DNA of 64,000 nt from the NCBI RefSeq assembly GCF_003688855.1, contig NZ_REFW01000003.1:333018-397017 (forward strand), given 5' to 3'. Source of the stretch: Tessaracoccus antarcticus (GTDB lineage: Bacteria; Actinomycetota; Actinomycetes; Propionibacteriales; Propionibacteriaceae). The notes under the pieces were generated by a model, which worked only from the letters and a program-made list of their open reading frames with translations, searched no databases and had not been told where the DNA came from. This document shows positions 9,241-18,930 of this stretch, in pieces. Each line of letters opens with the position of its first letter. Within the stretch, counting starts at the first letter, position 1. The position numbers and the translations under genes are program-made.

Positions 9241-9655
9241 TCAGGCGAACAGCACGATGTTGTTGAAGACCCACTTGTTGACCATGGCGTAGCGCCAGGT
9301 CCCGCTGGATGCCCTCGTGGACTCAACCACTGTTGCCCAGATGTAGCTGCGGCAGCCGTTGCGACCCGTGGCGGCGGTGTCGCACTCGGTGCGCCACTGA
9401 CGACCCTCCGAGCTGGTCCACTCACCCGTGTGACCCAACGGGTTCTTGGCCCACGCGGCCCGCGCCGACGGCAGGTACGTCAGGTTGTTGAAGAACCAAC
9501 CGGTGGCCTTCACGAACTTCCCACCGGCGTTGGTGACCTGGGTGGCCCAGATCTCCGTGGTGCAGCGCCACGTCATCGAATACGACTCACACGTGGTGAA
9601 CCACTTGCGGCCATTCACGCTGTGATACCCCGGCGTCGTGTACACATCACCGCCG
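9241..9655 (-). repeat. GH26 tail-module copy A (pairs with 12008-12420)
   Basis: DNA encoding the last ~135 residues is nearly identical to 12008-12420. By eye, 9421-9526 differs from 12188-12293 at two positions, both strands of codons included, while the catalytic-domain DNA of the two genes differs at roughly one base in five. The duplicated similarity continues into the terminator hairpin. Confidence 0.85.
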
Positions 9656-11844
9656 GAGGGCGGCCTGGGCGTCACCGTGACGGTGGTGGTGGCGGTGGCC
9701 GTGGGACCGCTCGTCGCCGTCGCCGTGGCGGATGGGGTGGGCGACGGCGTGGGCCCGTCGACGACTGCCCGAAGATTGTCCAACCCGATGCTGCCAGGTG
9801 TGGAATAGCTGTCGGTCTTGTTCATGAACACGTAGAACTCGGTGACAGATTTCAGCAACTCCGGCGTCACGCGGACGTCAGCGTTCTGGGTGTCCCACGG
9901 TGGTGGCCGGAAGTCGCTGAAGCTGATGGACACGTCAGTCGACTGCGTGCCGGCCAACGAGGGGTACGCCTCGAAGGTCTTGCCGCCGGCCTTCATCTGG
10001 AGGACCAACTTCTGGTTGGATCCATCGGGGTCCAACCACATGTTCATGCGGGTGAACGCCGACCAGTCCTGACCTCCGCCGGTGAGTACCTTGCCGAAGC
10101 CCTGGTAGTCACGCGCCGAGAAGTCGTAAGAGAAAATTGCACCCTTCGAGGCCGACTCGCCGACCCCGAGGGTCAGCGACGTTGCCGGGACATTGTTGAA
10201 GGCGAAGGCCGCCTGCAGGGCGGCGTCGTCGCCGTAGCCCTCAAAGTCATCAATGACACCGACGGGCAGTTCAGGAGCTGCACCCAGCACGATCGAGGAC
10301 GTCACGTCCCGCGCGTCACCTGCGGTGTAGGTGGCGTGGACGGTGATGCTCACCGTCTTGTTGGACAGGTCCGCGGCAGCGATGTTCCACAGCGCGGAGT
10401 AGTAGCCCTCGGCGTCGAGCGAGAGTGCATGCTCTGTGGCGTCGTCCCCGACGGTGAACCAGACCTTGGTGGGCACATCGACCGTGGTCTTCGCCCGCAC
10501 TGTGGTCTGCGCCTCGGTGACGCGCACACCGTCAGCCGGCGACACAAGCCGCAGGGTGGCCTGCGCGGGGGCCGCCTCCGCCTCGCGTGTCAACGCGTCT
10601 GCGGGAATGTTGCTGGCGAAAACCGTGTAGGGGTCGTTGTAGAACGCGAGGAAGTCCTGGTACATCTCGTGTTCGGGCACGTTGCCGTAGGCGGGGTAGG
10701 GGATGTAGAACTCGTTTTGACCCCAGTCCGACCAGGTCAACATGTAGGCCATCCTCTTGGCCTTGGGATTGGCCTTGATGGCCTTCAACAGGTCCGTGTA
10801 GAAGGTGAGGCTCTTGTTACCGGTGGGTTTGATGGTGCGGTCGCCGTTGCGGCCAAACTCGGTGAAGGTGGCGATCTTGCCATGCTCGTCAGCGAGATCT
10901 GACAGCATCGCGAGGTCAGTGACGGCGTTGTTGATCCAGGTGTCGGAGTTGTCCGGCTCGTTGCTGTTCTCGTAGGCGTCATAGCCCATGACGTCGACCC
11001 ACTGGTCGCCGGGGTAGGTGGCCAGGTAGCGCTCAGCGTCCCCGCCGAAGTTGCCATTCGGCGAGAAGGCGTACAAGAAGTTGGACACCCCCTGGGTGTC
11101 GCGCAGGTACTCCACTGTGTAGCGGAACAGTTCCTTGTACTCCCCCGGGGTCGTCTGCGAGGAACCCCACCAGAACCATGAACCGGTGTTCTCGTGGAAG
11201 GGGCGGAAGACGATCGGGATCAGTTTCCCGTTGTCGTCCACTGCGGCCTTCGCGGTGTCTGCGATCAGGTCAAGATACTCGTTGAACTCGGCGTTCTTGT
11301 CGCCTCCCGGCAGGATGTGGCTGACCACACGTCCCCGGTTGTCGTTGAAATTCTCGCCCGTGACGAAGTTCCGCATGTGGGCGCTGATGGTGCTGATTCC
11401 ACCCAACCGGTGTGCCTGCTTCAGGCCGTCGGCGAAGGCTGTCACGTTCTGGGAGTCCGTGTTGGTGGCTTTGCCCGGACCTTCGAGACCCTCCAGGATC
11501 AACGTGTCCCAGCCGAACACCGCTGGGTAGTCGCCCGTGCCCGCGTGGATGTCGGAGTTGGTGCCGTTGGGCTCCGAGAAGGTCAGACCGTTGTCGATGT
11601 CGTGCTGGTGCCCGAAGAGGATGCCTTGGCCGCGGGTGTCGTTGAGGTAGGACCACAGGGAGCGGGTCTCCGGAGAGGCATGCGTGTCGACGATGTTGAC
11701 GACCCCCTCGGGCGGAGGTGCAGCCTGGGCCGTGGTGCTGGACAGACCGGCGCCCACGGCGCCGGAGACCAGCATGGCTGCGGTGGCGGCGAGGGCCAGT
11801 ATCCCTGTGCCTCGACGGCGCGTACCACTGCGGATTGATGTCAT
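9241..11844 (-). CDS. Secreted GH26 beta-mannanase with binding domains (paralogue A)
   Basis: Endo-acting beta-1,4-mannanase, 867 residues. An ATG at 11844 preceded by GGAGAAGCGA is chosen; the second paralogue starts at the same place. Layout: signal peptide (1-41, ending TTAQA-A); GH26 barrel (about 48-415) with acid/base Glu218 in FRPFHENTGSW and nucleophile Glu329 in TFTEFGRNG; an Ig-like beta domain (about 428-522); a CBM11/CIA30-like sandwich beginning DDFEGYGDD (531-697); a Pro/Thr/Ser linker (698-730); and a C-terminal module (733-867) with four cysteines and a repeated IWAT/FNN pattern. The protein should be exported and cut mannan outside the cell. The last module may bind wall or polysaccharide; its function is unknown. 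It is a tandem paralogue of the gene ending at 12008. Confidence 0.92.
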   Translation of the reverse strand: MTSIRSGTRRRGTGILALAATAAMLVSGAVGAGLSSTTAQAAPPPEGVVNIVDTHASPETRSLWSYLNDTRGQGILFGHQHDIDNGLTFSEPNGTNSDIHAGTGDYPAVFGWDTLILEGLEGPGKATNTDSQNVTAFADGLKQAHRLGGISTISAHMRNFVTGENFNDNRGRVVSHILPGGDKNAEFNEYLDLIADTAKAAVDDNGKLIPIVFRPFHENTGSWFWWGSSQTTPGEYKELFRYTVEYLRDTQGVSNFLYAFSPNGNFGGDAERYLATYPGDQWVDVMGYDAYENSNEPDNSDTWINNAVTDLAMLSDLADEHGKIATFTEFGRNGDRTIKPTGNKSLTFYTDLLKAIKANPKAKRMAYMLTWSDWGQNEFYIPYPAYGNVPEHEMYQDFLAFYNDPYTVFASNIPADALTREAEAAPAQATLRLVSPADGVRVTEAQTTVRAKTTVDVPTKVWFTVGDDATEHALSLDAEGYYSALWNIAAADLSNKTVSITVHATYTAGDARDVTSSIVLGAAPELPVGVIDDFEGYGDDAALQAAFAFNNVPATSLTLGVGESASKGAIFSYDFSARDYQGFGKVLTGGGQDWSAFTRMNMWLDPDGSNQKLVLQMKAGGKTFEAYPSLAGTQSTDVSISFSDFRPPPWDTQNADVRVTPELLKSVTEFYVFMNKTDSYSTPGSIGLDNLRAVVDGPTPSPTPSATATATSGPTATATTTVTVTPRPPSGGDVYTTPGYHSVNGRKWFTTCESYSMTWRCTTEIWATQVTNAGGKFVKATGWFFNNLTYLPSARAAWAKNPLGHTGEWTSSEGRQWRTECDTAATGRNGCRSYIWATVVESTRASSGTWRYAMVNKWVFNNIVLFA

Positions 11845-11908
11845 TCGCTTCTCCATTGAACGATCGACTGGGGTATCACCCCGGCCGTCCCGATCGGACG
11901 ACGGTTCC

Positions 11909-11938
11909 ACAGTAAGCTAACTTCAATAAGTTAATCAA
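11909..11938 (-). promoter_or_regulatory. Candidate promoter and operator of GH26 gene A
   Basis: On the minus strand TTGATT (11933-11938) and TACTGT (11909-11914) are 18 bases apart. The spacer contains the perfect dyad TAACTT-N4-AAGTTA (11918-11933). The same arrangement, with TTGATC and TAGAGT, lies before GH26 gene B. Confidence 0.5.
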
Positions 11939-11955
11939 GGAACTTCGAGATCAAA

Positions 11956-11987
11956 GGGGCGGGCCCGGCGTGTGCCGGACCCGCCCC
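11956..11987. terminator. Terminator after GH26 gene B
   Basis: Hairpin with arms GGGGCGGGCCCGGC and GCCGGACCCGCCCC around GTGT, 20 bases after the stop at 12008. It is almost the same sequence as the hairpin at 9189-9220, showing that the tail duplication includes the terminator. Confidence 0.8.
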
Positions 11988-12007
11988 GTTCTGCGGCTGC
12001 GCTGGGC

Positions 12008-12420
12008 TCAGGAGAACAGCACGATGTTGTTGAACACCCACTTGTTGACCATGGCGTAGCGCCACACACCGTTGGAGGACCGCGTGGAATCCACCACCGT
12101 CGCCCTGATGTAGCTGCGACACCCGTTGCCACCGGTGGCCGCAGTGTCACACTCAGTGCGCCACTGACGACCCTCCGCACTGGTCCACGCACCCGTGTGA
12201 CCCAACGGGTTCTTGGCCCACCCGGCCCGCGCCGACGGCAGGTACGTCAGGTTGTTGAAGAACCAACCGGTGGCCTTCACGAACTTCCCACCGCTATGGG
12301 TCACCTGGGTCGCCCAGATCTCCGTGGTACAGCGCCACGTCATCGAATACGACTCACACGTGGTGAACCACTTGCGACCATTCACGCTGTGATACCCCGG
12401 CGTCGTGTACACATCACCCC
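12008..12420 (-). repeat. GH26 tail-module copy B (pairs with 9241-9655)
   Basis: Second copy of the near-identical DNA for the C-terminal module. Each module is itself made of two related ~50-residue units sharing W-x-T-x-C, IWAT-x-V and FNN motifs. Confidence 0.85.
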
Positions 12421-15241
12421 TGGACGGCGGCGTCGCCGTGACCGTCGTGGTTGTTGTCGCGGTCACGGTGGGCATCACCGTCCCAGTCCCCGTGGGCGCG
12501 CTCGTCGCCGTCGCAGTCGGAGAAGGCGTGGCCGTGGCGGTGGGTGACGTGGACGGGGTTGGCTCCGGTCCGCTCGCCCCGGTGACCCTGAGGTCATCGA
12601 GGACGATCGCACCGATCACCTTGTCATCCGAGGCCTTCGTGATGAAGATCGCGAATTCCGTGACGGACTTCAACTCCTCGGCCGAGGGCCGACGTGTGGG
12701 GTCGAGGTTCTGGTACGAAGCCGGGACCGCATCCGCCACCGCCAGAGAGAACTCGACGGGCTCGGTGCCCCCGCTGGAGGCGTACACCTCGTAACTGACG
12801 TCGCCGGCCTTGAACTGCATGACCACCTGCTGGTTGGAGCCGTCCGGCAGCATCCACCCGGTGATGCGCTCGGAGCCTGACCAGTCCGCCGTGAGGCTGC
12901 GGGCGACGCCCGCGTAGGTCACGCTGGAGAAGTCGAACGCGAACTTCATGGCCTGGGTGCCCGTGCCCGAGATGGGGGCCACCAGCGACAGGTCGCTCTG
13001 GTTGTTCCTGCGGTTCCACGCCGTCTGCAGGGCGGCGTCGTCGGCGTAGGACTCGAAGTTGTCGATACTGGTGGCGCCAACCGGCGGCGTGGTGACCGTG
13101 GCAGAGGGGGACGGGGACGGGGATGTCACGGGCCCCCCGGGCAACGGTTCACCCTCGCCGGCAACAGCCTGGAGGTTGTCCAGAGCGATGCTGCCGGGTG
13201 TGGTGTAGCTGTCGGTTTTGTTGATGTAGACGTAGAACTCGCTGACCGACTTCATGAGCTCCTGCGTGAGTCGCTTGTCCTTGTTCGCGCTGTCCCACGG
13301 CGGGGGACGGAAGTCGGAGAAGTGGATCGACAGGTTCTGGGGCTCCGTGCCGGCCAGGGACGGGTAGTACTCGAAGGTCTGGCCGCCGGCCTTCATCTGC
13401 AGCACGAGCTTCTGGTTGGAGCCGTCAGGATCGAGCCACAGGTTGAATCGGTTGAACGCCGACCAGTCCTGCCCGCTCTCGAGCACCTTGCCGAAGCCCT
13501 GGTACTCCTGCGCGGTGAAGTCGTAGGCGTAGCCCACACCCTGGGACCCGGCGGCGCCGGTGCCCAACGCCAGCGCGGAGGACGGGGTGTTGTTGAAGGA
13601 GTAGGCCGCCCGGAGTGCGTTGTCATCCCCGTACCCCTCGAAGTCGTCGATGGTTCCCACGGGCAGCTCCGGTGTCGAGCCGAGAACGATGGAGGCGGTC
13701 GCCTCCATGGGGTCGCCCGTGGCGTAGGCGGCGTGGACGGTGACCTGAACGGTCGCGTTCGTGAGGCCGTCCTCGCCGATGTTCCACGCGGCGGAGTGGT
13801 AGCCGTCGGCCCCCAGTGTGAGCTCGTGTTCCACGGCATCGCCGGAGACGGTGAACCACGCGCGGGTGGGCACCTTGAGGGTGGCCTTGGCGCGAACGGT
13901 GACGCTCGGCGTGGTCACGCGCACACCGTCGGCCGGGGAGACCAGGCGAAGGGTCGGCTGTGCCGGTGCCGCCTCAACGTCCCGCGTGAGTGCGTCGCTG
14001 GGGATGTTGCTGGCGAAGACCGAGTAGGGGTCGTCGTACATGGCCGTGAAATCCGGGAACATCTCGTGCTCGGGTGTGGAACCGAAGGCGGGGTAGGGGA
14101 CGTAGAACTGGTCCATTCCCCAGTTCTGCCACGTGAGCATGTAGGCCATCCTCTTGGCCTTCGGGTCGTTCTTCATCGCGGTCAGGAGATCGGAGTAGAA
14201 GTTCAGGCTCTTGTTGCCCGTCTCCTTGATGGTGCGCTCACCGTTGCGCCCGAACTCGGTGAACGCGGCGATCTTGCCGTGCTCGTCCGCCAGGTCCGAG
14301 AGCATCCTCAGGTCAACGATGGTCCCCCCGATCCAGGCATTGGAGTCATTGGCGTCGTTGTTGCTTTCGTAGCCGTCGTAGCCCATGACGTCGACCCATT
14401 CGTCACCCGGATAGGTGGCCAGATACAGGGCCTTGTCACCGGCGAAGGTGCCGTTCGGGGAGAAGGCGTAGAGGAAGTTCGACACGCCCTTGGTGTCGCG
14501 GAGGTACTCCACCGTGTAGCGGAAGAGTTCCTTGTACTCACCCGCAGTCGTTTGCGCCGCTCCCCACCAGAACCAGGAGCCGGTGTTCTCGTGAAAGGGT
14601 CGGAAAATGATGGGGATGAGGTTGCCTTCGGCGTCCACGGAGGCATCCGCCGTGGCGGCGATCCGGTCAAGATAGGCGTTGAACGCGGCGTTCTTGTCAC
14701 CTCCGGGCAGGATGTGGCTGACCACGCGCCCGGTGCTGTCGCTGAAACTGCCGCCGGTGACGAAGTTGTTGATGTGGGTGCTGAATGTCACGATGGCGCC
14801 CGCGCCGTGTGCCTGCTTGATGCCGTTGGCGACGGCAGCCACGTTCTCGGCGTCGGTGTTCGTCGGCTTTCCCGGGCCCACGGACCCCTCCAGACTCAGC
14901 GTGTCGATCCCCATGATGGCTGGGTAGTCACCGGTGCCGGCATGGACGTCGGACTTCACCCCATCCGGTGTGGAGAATGTGACGCCATTGTCCAGGTCAC
15001 CCTGGTGGCCAAAGAGGACGCCCTCGCCCCGAGTGCCGTTCAGGTAGGACCACAGGGACTTCGTCTCCGGCGTGGCGGAGGTGTCGACGATATTGGCGAT
15101 GCCCGGCTCCGGCTGCGCGGCGTGGGCGACGCTCTGGGACATGCTGGCGCCGATGGCGCCCGACACCACGAGTGCGGCAGCGGCGGCCATCGCAAGCACG
15201 CCCCTGCCCCGCTGGCGTGGGCCATTGCGGATGTTTGTCAT
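12008..15241 (-). CDS. Secreted GH26 beta-mannanase with two binding domains (paralogue B)
   Basis: Endo-beta-mannanase, 1077 residues from the ATG at 15241, which follows GGAGAACCGC. The signal peptide (residues 1-41) is followed by a GH26 barrel with FRPFHENTGSW (acid/base Glu near 218) and FTEFGRNG (nucleophile Glu near 329), an Ig-like domain, and a first sandwich module starting DDFEGYGDD. After a Pro/Ser linker comes a second, diverged sandwich module starting DNFESYADDAALQ (about 735-900). A second Pro/Thr/Ser linker leads to the same C-terminal Cys-containing module as paralogue A. The extra module is the main architectural difference and probably widens polysaccharide binding. The two genes are tandem with about 163 bp between them, each with its own promoter-like region. 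Confidence 0.92.
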   Translation of the reverse strand: MTNIRNGPRQRGRGVLAMAAAAALVVSGAIGASMSQSVAHAAQPEPGIANIVDTSATPETKSLWSYLNGTRGEGVLFGHQGDLDNGVTFSTPDGVKSDVHAGTGDYPAIMGIDTLSLEGSVGPGKPTNTDAENVAAVANGIKQAHGAGAIVTFSTHINNFVTGGSFSDSTGRVVSHILPGGDKNAAFNAYLDRIAATADASVDAEGNLIPIIFRPFHENTGSWFWWGAAQTTAGEYKELFRYTVEYLRDTKGVSNFLYAFSPNGTFAGDKALYLATYPGDEWVDVMGYDGYESNNDANDSNAWIGGTIVDLRMLSDLADEHGKIAAFTEFGRNGERTIKETGNKSLNFYSDLLTAMKNDPKAKRMAYMLTWQNWGMDQFYVPYPAFGSTPEHEMFPDFTAMYDDPYSVFASNIPSDALTRDVEAAPAQPTLRLVSPADGVRVTTPSVTVRAKATLKVPTRAWFTVSGDAVEHELTLGADGYHSAAWNIGEDGLTNATVQVTVHAAYATGDPMEATASIVLGSTPELPVGTIDDFEGYGDDNALRAAYSFNNTPSSALALGTGAAGSQGVGYAYDFTAQEYQGFGKVLESGQDWSAFNRFNLWLDPDGSNQKLVLQMKAGGQTFEYYPSLAGTEPQNLSIHFSDFRPPPWDSANKDKRLTQELMKSVSEFYVYINKTDSYTTPGSIALDNLQAVAGEGEPLPGGPVTSPSPSPSATVTTPPVGATSIDNFESYADDAALQTAWNRRNNQSDLSLVAPISGTGTQAMKFAFDFSSVTYAGVARSLTADWSGSERITGWMLPDGSNQQVVMQFKAGDVSYEVYASSGGTEPVEFSLAVADAVPASYQNLDPTRRPSAEELKSVTEFAIFITKASDDKVIGAIVLDDLRVTGASGPEPTPSTSPTATATPSPTATATSAPTGTGTVMPTVTATTTTTVTATPPSRGDVYTTPGYHSVNGRKWFTTCESYSMTWRCTTEIWATQVTHSGGKFVKATGWFFNNLTYLPSARAGWAKNPLGHTGAWTSAEGRQWRTECDTAATGGNGCRSYIRATVVDSTRSSNGVWRYAMVNKWVFNNIVLFS

Positions 15242-15308
15242 GCGGTTCTCCGTTGAACGAGCTACTCGGGCACAGGCCCCGGCCTCCCGACTGTGGAAGG
15301 CACTACCC

Positions 15309-15340
15309 ACTCTAAGCTAACTTTGATAACTTGATCAAGT
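15309..15340. promoter_or_regulatory. Candidate operator/promoter region between GH26 B and the GH38-like gene
   Basis: Divergent region with minus-strand TTGATC (15333-15338) and TAGAGT (15309-15314), 18 bases apart. It contains the perfect palindrome ACTTGATCAAGT (15329-15340) and two direct AAGTTA copies. It may control both divergent genes. Confidence 0.5.
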
Positions 15341-15408
15341 ATGTTTGGGATCGGCGCCACCTGGCAAGGACTGCCGTGACCCCCACCACTCGGAGGACCG
15401 ATTCACCG

Positions 15409-18400
15409 ATGACTGACACCACACTCTTCACCCTCACACCCGCTTCAGCTCCTCCCGCGGCAGGCCCGTGGACGCTGTGTGACGGGGTGAACACAGCCGT
15501 CATCCGCTGTGCGGCACAGGATCCCTCAACGCCCACCGGGGGCGCACTACCCGCCGTCCACCCGGGCGTGTTCGACGCAACCGGGGGCATGTCCTCCCAT
15601 CGCGTTCGCGTGCACTTCACCGTGGGCGAGGCCACCGACGCCGTCCTCCGGCTCAACTTCTCCGCGGAGAGGGGCCCCTGCCCGGACCTGGAGGTGGTGC
15701 TGGACGGGCACCACCGGGGCATCTTCCACCCGATCGTGGAGCGCAACGACCGGTCGGTTACCGGCGAGCCCGGCCCGGTGGCGGGCCCGGGGACCGTGGA
15801 GGTGTCACTCCCCGCGGCATGGTTGTCACCGGGAGAGCACAGCCTGGACGTCTCCACAGTGGTGGACGAAGCCTCAGCCATCGGCGACCGCAACGGCGCC
15901 ACACATGACGTGCTGCGCGCCCCCCGTGAGGAACTGCCCCTGGCCCGGGACACCTACGGGTCATGGTTCGGCGCCTACCTGCGGTGGAACCGCATCTCCC
16001 TGCACGCGTCCGAACCCCTCACGGACGGGCCTTCAGTCACGGTGAACGCCACGCCATTCTTCGTGGCCACCCCTGAGGGCGACCGCCCGCTCGTCGATCT
16101 GGACGTGACCTGGCCCGCCGGCGCCCCTGCCCCGGTGGGCCTGACGGTGCACTGGGGTCACCACGGTCCCGAACTGCCGGTGCCCGCCGTGCCGACCGAC
16201 CGCGACTTCGGCCAGTTCCGCTGGCGGTTCGCAGCTCCAGCCTTTGATGAGCCGGTTCCCGTGCGCGTCGCGGGTGACACGCTCGTGTGTGCAGTGGAAC
16301 TCACCCCGCGCCGGAAGTGGGACCTGCACCTGATCCCGCACGTGCACCTCGATCTCGGGTTCACGGACACGCAGGGCAAGATCCTGGAACTCCACTGCCG
16401 CAACATCGACCGTGCGCTGGACATCATGGATGGCGACCCCACTTTCAGGTTCGCCGTCGACGGCAGTGTGATCGCCCGCGAATACACCCGGACCCGGCCG
16501 CCACGCCAGGTGCAGCGCATGATGGACGCCATCAGCCGGGGAGACCTGGGCGTCAACGCCCTGCACAGCAACGCACTCACGGGCCTGACGAGTCTCGAGG
16601 AGCTGTACCACTCCACCGATTTTGCCCTGACGTTGCCGCGCTCCAACCGCACCAACACACGGTATGCAAACCTCACCGACGTGCCCACCTGCACGAGTGC
16701 CCTCCCGGGGGTGCTGAAGGCACTTGGCATCGACGGTTTCGTCGGGATGGCCAACCATGGTCGCGCCGCCACACGCACCAGCGATGACATTCACCTGGCC
16801 TCCCCCGTGCGCTGGCGAGGGATCGACGGCAACCAGGTCCTCGCTCATTTCGCGGACCACTACTCCCAGCTGCGGTTCCTCGCGGGGGACCCGCAGTCCA
16901 TCGCCGGTGGCGTGAACGGTCTCGAGCGGTTTCTGGTCCGATTCGAACGCGAGGACTACCTACCCACGGACCTCGCCGTCATCGGCACCCATGCTGACAA
17001 CGAGGACATAGCCGACGGGGACACCGGATTCGTCGAACGCTGGAACGCGGTCTTCAGCTATCCCCGATTCCGCGTCTCCACCTTCGACGAATACCTCGCC
17101 GCCGTCGAACCCCTGTACGACAGGCTTCCGGTGTGGCAGGGCGAGGGTGGCAGCTTCTGGGAGGACGGCGCAGGAGCGGCCGCTGCCGAGTTCGGGCGCT
17201 ACCGCCGCACACAGGCACTGCTCCCCGCCACGGAAACCCTGGGCGCTGCCGTCTCCGCACACGATGCCGGCTACAGGACCAACCGGCACGAGCTCGACCG
17301 GGCCTGGAACGGTCTGGCCGTCGGGGCGGAACACACCATCACGTGGTCGCGGGGCAGTTCCCACCCCCACGCGTTCCCCGTGGCGGACCAGCTCGACTGG
17401 AAGGCCCGGTTCGTCCACGACGCCGAACGAGTCGCCGGGGATGAGAAGAATCGGCACCTGTCGCAGCTCGCCGAGGTCCTCGGCGCCACCGGCGCCGGGT
17501 TCCTGGTCTTCAATCCACATGCGTGGACGGCTGATCTGGACGCCGAGATCGACCTCCCCGACCGCGTGGAACTCGTCGACGCGGACGGGCCCATCCAGGT
17601 GGAGACGCTGTCCGACTGCGCGGGGATGCGCAGGTGCCGGCTCACGCTGCGCGCCATGGCACCGCACTCCTACCGTTTCCTGCCCATCACCTCTGCACTG
17701 CGCACCCTGCCCGGCGGCGAGTCAACCAACAGCCACGAGATCTCTGAGAAGCCGCACGCCACCTACACGGCACGAGCCGCGGACGCCACGATCACCGTTG
17801 GCAACTGGAGCCTCACGCTGGATCCGGCGACATCGCTGCCACGCAGCCTGATCCACGGGTCCTCCGGTCGCGAACTCCTGGACACGGGTGCTGACATCCG
17901 GCTGGGTCAGCTCATCCGCGCTGCGGGACGCGCCTCGCACGAGTCGCAGGACTTCTCCGTCCTGCCGGAGATCCACACCCACGAGCGACTGCGGAGCGAG
18001 TTCATCGAGAACTACGGCACCGGGGTGATCCCGTCCGCGCTTGTGGAGGAGTCCCCCCATCTGCAGTTCATCGGCGTCAAGGAGACCTTCGACGGCGCAC
18101 GCCTGCGCTGGCTGGGGGGCGGGAACGGACTGGATGCAGTGCGGATGGATCTGCTGCTGCGGAGGGATGCGAACGAGATGGACCTCGAGGTCGAATTCAC
18201 GAAGGCGGCCTGCCACGACATGGAGGCGGTCTACGTCGCCTTCCCGTTCGCCGACGCGGATCCTGTGCTGCGCTACGACCGCCAACTCGGGTGGGTGGAA
18301 CCCGCACGGGACCACGCCCCGGGCGCATCCAACGAGTGGGGTGCACTGACCAATGCCATCGCGTTGGACGGATCGGGGGGTGCAATCCACTGGACCGCCA

Positions 18401-18930
18401 TCGACGCCCCCCTGTGGTCTGCCGGCGACCTGGTGCGCGGCACCTGGGCATCCGAGTTCACCGTAGGCAACTCCCATCTCTTCTCCTTCGTGATGAACAA
18501 CTTCTGGCCGTGCAACACCCCTCCCATGCAGGAGGGGACCGTGGCGTTCCGGTACCGGTTCGGCGTCGCCGAGTCCTTCTCCCCGTCCGCTGCAAGCCGC
18601 TTCGCCCGGACGGCGCGGGTGGGGGCCGCCATCGCCGAGATCCTGCCCCTCGACAGGTACATCCCCGGGGGCACCGCCGCCTACATGGAGGGGTCGTTGC
18701 TCGACCTCGGCGCCGACACTGACACCGAGGTGCAACTGCGGCAGGGCCACGACCCCGACGAATTCACCCTGCGGGTGGTCAACCTCGTGGCAGAAGCCCG
18801 AACGGTTACCCTCCGGGTCCCGGACGGTCTGCGCAGCACGCAGGGCGGCGCCGATCCCGGCGCCGTCACCGTCAACCTGCGCGGCTGGGGCGACGCCCTG
18901 GTCCCGCTCACCAGAAGGGACGCGTCATGA
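15409..18930 (+). CDS. GH38-like alpha-mannosidase
   Basis: A 1173-residue protein resembling glycoside hydrolase family 38. The ATG at 15409 follows CGGAGGA; the frame is open upstream but has no ribosome-binding site there. An N-terminal beta-rich region (about 1-305) precedes the barrel, which opens with HVHLDLGFTD at about residue 311, the His/Asp metal-site pattern of GH38-like enzymes. FRFAVDGSVI near 350 aligns with the family nucleophile region, and NALHSNALTGL follows. The C-terminal half is beta-rich, as in GH38. There is no signal peptide, so it likely acts on imported alpha-mannosides. It could belong to the related DUF5054-type group. Its stop overlaps the start of the GH51 relic. 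Confidence 0.75.
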   Translation: MTDTTLFTLTPASAPPAAGPWTLCDGVNTAVIRCAAQDPSTPTGGALPAVHPGVFDATGGMSSHRVRVHFTVGEATDAVLRLNFSAERGPCPDLEVVLDGHHRGIFHPIVERNDRSVTGEPGPVAGPGTVEVSLPAAWLSPGEHSLDVSTVVDEASAIGDRNGATHDVLRAPREELPLARDTYGSWFGAYLRWNRISLHASEPLTDGPSVTVNATPFFVATPEGDRPLVDLDVTWPAGAPAPVGLTVHWGHHGPELPVPAVPTDRDFGQFRWRFAAPAFDEPVPVRVAGDTLVCAVELTPRRKWDLHLIPHVHLDLGFTDTQGKILELHCRNIDRALDIMDGDPTFRFAVDGSVIAREYTRTRPPRQVQRMMDAISRGDLGVNALHSNALTGLTSLEELYHSTDFALTLPRSNRTNTRYANLTDVPTCTSALPGVLKALGIDGFVGMANHGRAATRTSDDIHLASPVRWRGIDGNQVLAHFADHYSQLRFLAGDPQSIAGGVNGLERFLVRFEREDYLPTDLAVIGTHADNEDIADGDTGFVERWNAVFSYPRFRVSTFDEYLAAVEPLYDRLPVWQGEGGSFWEDGAGAAAAEFGRYRRTQALLPATETLGAAVSAHDAGYRTNRHELDRAWNGLAVGAEHTITWSRGSSHPHAFPVADQLDWKARFVHDAERVAGDEKNRHLSQLAEVLGATGAGFLVFNPHAWTADLDAEIDLPDRVELVDADGPIQVETLSDCAGMRRCRLTLRAMAPHSYRFLPITSALRTLPGGESTNSHEISEKPHATYTARAADATITVGNWSLTLDPATSLPRSLIHGSSGRELLDTGADIRLGQLIRAAGRASHESQDFSVLPEIHTHERLRSEFIENYGTGVIPSALVEESPHLQFIGVKETFDGARLRWLGGGNGLDAVRMDLLLRRDANEMDLEVEFTKAACHDMEAVYVAFPFADADPVLRYDRQLGWVEPARDHAPGASNEWGALTNAIALDGSGGAIHWTAIDAPLWSAGDLVRGTWASEFTVGNSHLFSFVMNNFWPCNTPPMQEGTVAFRYRFGVAESFSPSAASRFARTARVGAAIAEILPLDRYIPGGTAAYMEGSLLDLGADTDTEVQLRQGHDPDEFTLRVVNLVAEARTVTLRVPDGLRSTQGGADPGAVTVNLRGWGDALVPLTRRDAS

